Below, piece after piece: positions 31,934-34,747 of a stretch of DNA of 34,747 bases. Position 1 is the first letter of the stretch. Each line of letters begins with the position of its first letter. The DNA is taken from assembly GCA_025363495.1 (NCBI GenBank), contig JANYDR010000253.1, positions 1 to 34,747 of the forward strand, written 5' to 3'. The translations under genes were made by a program, and so were the position numbers. The DNA comes from Cyclobacteriaceae bacterium. GTDB taxonomy: Bacteria > Bacteroidota > Bacteroidia > Cytophagales > Cyclobacteriaceae. The notes beneath the pieces are model-generated. The model was not told the origin of the DNA, searched no databases, and worked only from the letters and a program-made list of their open reading frames with translations.

Positions 31934-33991
31934 TTAATGATCGTCGTTCCCGTCTTTCGGGTCCGTCTTGTTAGGGTCTGTCTTGTTAGGGTCTGTCTTG
32001 AAATACTTGTCGTCGTCATCATCGACAGGTTCTTTCTTCTCCTCACGGACGCCAACTTCAAGAATTTTAAATTCAGTACGTCGATTACGGGCACGACCTT
32101 CTGAGTTGTCAGTACCATCACGATTGGTGTTACGGGCAATGGGCTTGGATTCACCGTAACCTTTTGCAACCAACCGGGCAGGGGCAATTCCTTTCTTGAT
32201 AAGGTAATTTACAGTTGATTGCGCCCGGCGTTGTGAAAGCCTTTGATTGTAATCTTCTGAATCAACACTATCCGTATGTGATCCTAATTCAATTTTGATC
32301 TCGGGATTATCAATGAGGACCTCATACAATTTATCGAGCTCAGTAGCGGCTTCAGGTTCGATATCAGCCTTGTCAAATTTGAAATAAATATTTTTCAAAC
32401 GATACGCAACGTTCTTTTCCAATCGGTCAAGTACAAGAAGCGTATCAAGGGTAATGTTGGTGATTAATTCTTTCAATGATTCCGGTGGAATAGACTTTCC
32501 GCTAGTGCTGTATTTTCCACGCTTTACAAGATATCCATCAGTTTCGCCAAGTAAAGTATAGTCTTCATTCTCAAACACACGGAACAAAAATTTGCCATCA
32601 TTGCCGGTAGTAAAATCCTGCATTACATCTCCTCGTCCATCAAGGATCGAAACTTTGGTATTTGGAAGTATCTCCCTTGTACTGTCTTTCTTGAGACTGT
32701 ACGTAATCCCCTGAAGGTAATAGTTGACAACTTTCAGGTTAGGATCGTCATTAATGAAGGTATAGATGTCATCATCTCCTTTACCACCTTCGCGATTAGA
32801 AGTAAAGAACCCGCGGTCCGGTTTGAAAAGAAATAATCCGAAATCATCGCCGGTGGAGTTTACCGGCTGGCCAAGATTTTCAACCGACGTTTTTCCGTTT
32901 AATCGGTTTATAACATAGATGTCAAGCATTCCATAACCCGGATGTCCATCGGATGATATATAAAGCTTTCCATTCTCAGAAACATAGGGGAACATTTCAT
33001 TTCCTGACGTATTGATGTCCGGCCCCATATTTCTCACGCGCGAAAAACGGCCGCGCGAATCCATTTGCGCTGTATAAATATCAAGTCCTCCGAAACCACC
33101 CTTACGATTTGAGGCAAAATAAAGTGTTCGTCCATCCGCACTGAAAGCGGGTGAAGATTCCCATGAGTCCGGTTGGTTAATATTGATTTGTGTTGGCTCA
33201 CTCCATTGCCCGTTGCGGAAACGCGACAGGTATAAATCAACATCATTTGCACCCTTGCGTTTTCCTGAATTACCTTTTGCAAACACCATTGTTTTTCCAT
33301 CAGGCGAAAAAGTAATAGTGCCGACATTTACATTGGGTGTATTAATAAATTCCGGTAAAGGTTTTATTGTTGTGACGTCTACATTGGCACCCTGCGATTC
33401 AGCTTTGTATAAATCAGTGTAAGGCGTGCCGGTCGTAGCATAAATACGCTCGTTTGAACGCGACGAAGTAAAATATAATTCTCCGTTGAGATACGCGGGG
33501 GAGTATTCACTGAAATTTGAATTAAGAGCCTCTAGATTTTTTATTCTGTAATAACTTTTTTTCTCGCCCAGTTTTTCGAGGTAATCAAGACCGGCAAGCT
33601 CCTTGTTGGCACGATCGCGCATATTATCAATTGTCGCATCAGAGCTAAGTTGTTCCAGTGTTTGCTTTGCTTCAGCATATTTTCCATTGGCCTCTTGCGC
33701 TTTGGCCAGGTAGAACAAAACTGAATCTTTATTTACGCCAGGTCCACCAGCTTTGGAATAAAACTTCTCTGACTCTTTTATTCGGTTAGACTGGCGATAG
33801 CTTTCAGCGATGTAATAGTTGGCTTTACCGTTATTGGGTTGCTTGTTTAAAACACCCTGGTAATAGTTGATGACGTCCTCGAATTTTCCATACTTGAAAT
33901 TTTTCAGGGCCTTCTTTTCAGGACTACACGATGCCATCACCAAAAGAGCGAAAGCAATTCCCAATGTCAGGTTTATATAACTCCTCATCAT
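31934..33991 (-). CDS. PorE-like TPR/PD40/OmpA lipoprotein
   Basis: 685 residues from ATG 33991 (MMRSYINLTLGIAFALLVMASC); the upstream in-frame ATG at 34009 overlaps a terminator. The hydrophobic leader ends at a cysteine (VMASC), a plausible lipobox. Domains: TPRs (about 25-150, EDVINYYQGVLNKQPNNGKA), PD40 blades (YSPAYLNGELYFTSSR, GTITFSPDGKTMVFAKG, SSPAFSADGRTLYFASN), a carboxypeptidase-regulatory-like domain (ILPNTKVSILDGRGDVM) and an OmpA_C domain (SHTDSVDSEDYNQRLSQRRA, GRARNRRTEFKILEV). This order matches PorE of the type IX secretion system of Porphyromonas gingivalis, but paralogues are numerous in Bacteroidota, so I give no symbol. The C-terminus is a hydrophilic tail with three KTDPN-type repeats. 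The CHAT gene follows 181 nt downstream. Confidence 0.88.
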   Translation of the reverse strand: MMRSYINLTLGIAFALLVMASCSPEKKALKNFKYGKFEDVINYYQGVLNKQPNNGKANYYIAESYRQSNRIKESEKFYSKAGGPGVNKDSVLFYLAKAQEANGKYAEAKQTLEQLSSDATIDNMRDRANKELAGLDYLEKLGEKKSYYRIKNLEALNSNFSEYSPAYLNGELYFTSSRSNERIYATTGTPYTDLYKAESQGANVDVTTIKPLPEFINTPNVNVGTITFSPDGKTMVFAKGNSGKRKGANDVDLYLSRFRNGQWSEPTQININQPDSWESSPAFSADGRTLYFASNRKGGFGGLDIYTAQMDSRGRFSRVRNMGPDINTSGNEMFPYVSENGKLYISSDGHPGYGMLDIYVINRLNGKTSVENLGQPVNSTGDDFGLFLFKPDRGFFTSNREGGKGDDDIYTFINDDPNLKVVNYYLQGITYSLKKDSTREILPNTKVSILDGRGDVMQDFTTGNDGKFLFRVFENEDYTLLGETDGYLVKRGKYSTSGKSIPPESLKELITNITLDTLLVLDRLEKNVAYRLKNIYFKFDKADIEPEAATELDKLYEVLIDNPEIKIELGSHTDSVDSEDYNQRLSQRRAQSTVNYLIKKGIAPARLVAKGYGESKPIARNTNRDGTDNSEGRARNRRTEFKILEVGVREEKKEPVDDDDDKYFKTDPNKTDPNKTDPKDGNDDH
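31965..31994. repeat. 15-bp tandem repeat at the PorE-like gene's 3' end
   Basis: GTCTTGTTAGGGTCT occurs twice in direct tandem (31965-31979, 31980-31994), with partial copies on both sides. On the coding strand it encodes KTDPN-type units in the hydrophilic tail. Copy number could vary between strains without breaking the frame. Confidence 0.75.
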
Positions 33992-34007
33992 GTAATCTGA
34001 AAGGTAC

Positions 34008-34034
34008 AAAAAAGTAAAATCTATGCAGATTTTA
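34008..34034 (-). terminator. AT-rich terminator of the gene at 34032-34535
   Basis: TAAAATCT / AGATTTTA 8-bp stem (34015-34034) with a 4-nt loop. On the minus strand it is followed by C and six T (34013-34008). It includes the stop codon of the upstream gene and overlaps an in-frame ATG at 34009, supporting the later lipoprotein start. Confidence 0.6.
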
Positions 34035-34535
34035 GCCTGCTACCGCTGTTTTAGGTAGATAACGAGCCACCCAGGAACTTCTCACAGGCTGTTTCCAGTC
34101 CGCTGTCCATTCGTCCTTCGTATTTACCAGATTGTTAAACGTAATTGTATCAGGTGATAGTGTCCTGCTTTCAAAGAGACTTTTTAATTCTGTTAAAGGG
34201 TAAAGGGAGATTTTGTCATTATGAAGAAAAGCTATCTCTGACCTATCGAAGAAGTCAAGCCCTAATTCGTTTTGCAGGCTTTTCAGGTAACGCACACTTC
34301 CGTCAATTGAGCAGCCACTTGCGCCGTGCTGTTGCTCATCAACAGCCATTATAACAAACTGATCAAATTCGACGGTGAAAGAAGTATGAAGAGGAGTTCC
34401 ATGAGCAGACCACTGTTCGCACAGTTCTTTCAATCCTGCTGAGAGTTGTTTTTTTTCTGTGGATGAGAAAGTCCTGCTGGACTGATAAATCCAAATTCGC
34501 GAGTGACCCGGTAATGATTCAAATGGAAGATACAT
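34032..34535 (-). CDS. Conserved Bacteroidota protein of unknown function
   Basis: 167 residues, cytoplasmic, no signal. The pattern RIWIYQSSRTFSSTEKKQL then LCEQWSAHGTPLHTSF, QFVIMAVDEQQHGASGCSID and LGLDFFDRSEIAFL is familiar to me from a family widely conserved in Bacteroidota and sometimes labelled 'ABC transporter ATPase'. That label is unsupported here: there is no Walker A, no LSGGQ motif and the protein is far too short. The ASGCSIDxSV segment with an invariant-looking cysteine is the best candidate for an active or binding site. It sits 25 nt after the end of gpmI on the same strand. Confidence 0.8.
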   Translation of the reverse strand: MYLPFESLPGHSRIWIYQSSRTFSSTEKKQLSAGLKELCEQWSAHGTPLHTSFTVEFDQFVIMAVDEQQHGASGCSIDGSVRYLKSLQNELGLDFFDRSEIAFLHNDKISLYPLTELKSLFESRTLSPDTITFNNLVNTKDEWTADWKQPVRSSWVARYLPKTAVAG

Positions 34536-34560
34536 AGACCAACAATTTTATCTTTCAAAC

Positions 34561-34747
34561 TCAGCTTTCGATCAAAATGTTCCCCTTCATCTCTGCTGGA
34601 ATGGGAACTCCAATTATTTTTAGGATCGTGGGAGCAAGATCGCCCAACTTTCCATCCTTGATTTTTCCTTTGTATTCGTCGTCAACAAAAATGCATGGAA
34701 CCAGATTAGTGGTATGTGCAGTGTTTGGCGAACCGTCTTCATTTTTC
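34561..34747 (-). CDS. gpmI: 2,3-bisphosphoglycerate-independent phosphoglycerate mutase, C-terminal part only
   Basis: The gene enters from the right edge; the last 61 complete codons and the TGA at 34561 are present. The peptide contains SPNTAHTTNLVPCIFVDDE and GKLGDLAPTILKIIGVPIP, the C-terminal phosphatase-domain signature of iPGM, where the histidine of AHTTN is a manganese ligand. The enzyme interconverts 3- and 2-phosphoglycerate in glycolysis. It is co-directional with and 25 nt before the unknown conserved gene. Confidence 0.9.
   Translation of the reverse strand, partial: KNEDGSPNTAHTTNLVPCIFVDDEYKGKIKDGKLGDLAPTILKIIGVPIPAEMKGNILIES

Overview
The window looks like chromosomal DNA of a member of the Bacteroidota, most likely order Cytophagales. 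Three things point there. First, the protein families: exported PD40/OmpA envelope proteins of the PorE type, a Rho with a long disordered N-terminal insert, a LytTR regulator with an N-terminal membrane domain, and a Bacteroidota-type PurM. Second, promoters fit the lineage's TTTG / TAnnTTTG consensus, including a perfect copy before tRNA-His. Third, there are almost no Shine-Dalgarno sequences, and the tRNA gene does not encode CCA. I see no phage, insertion sequence, CRISPR array or plasmid functions.

Layout. 1-2500, minus strand: start of a hydroxypyruvate-isomerase-like protein, an exported amidohydrolase, and ScpA. 2660-6260, plus: Dxs, an alpha/beta hydrolase 1 nt behind it, and a membrane zinc-ribbon protein with its own promoter and a strong terminator. 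6300-8340: a small orphan protein (-), tRNA-His (+) and a dihydroorotase (-) that starts back to back with a DEAD-box helicase (+). 9700-14130: Rho (-), SerS (+) and a second DEAD-box helicase (+). 14170-17790, minus: MutS and, upstream of it, a membrane kinase-like protein with a phospho-acceptor helix but no ATPase domain. 17800-19490: a LytTR regulator flanked on both sides by 20-bp-phased direct repeats, then a small secreted protein. 19500-22860: an exported-looking methyltransferase (-), a SpoU/TrmH RNA methyltransferase, a CBM9-like glycine-rich secreted protein and PurM. 23080-25900: a large exported S9 peptidase. 25900-34010, minus: three exported proteins, a PorE-like TPR/PD40/OmpA lipoprotein, a 1264-residue TPR-CHAT caspase-like protein and a PD40/OmpA protein. 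34030-end, minus: a conserved protein of unknown function and the end of GpmI.

The parts least explained by standard annotation are two. (a) The LytTR locus has phased TC(A/G)CCCCA repeats upstream of both the regulator and a secreted protein, an in-frame TAG interrupts the regulator's N-terminus, and a catalytic-domain-less kinase is divergent to it. I infer a small self-contained regulatory circuit. (b) An exported CHAT protease-like protein sits 12 nt ahead of a peptidoglycan-binding OmpA protein and just downstream of a PorE-like lipoprotein, which suggests a caspase-like function in the periplasm or outer envelope. Everything here comes from reading the sequence; no database search was run.
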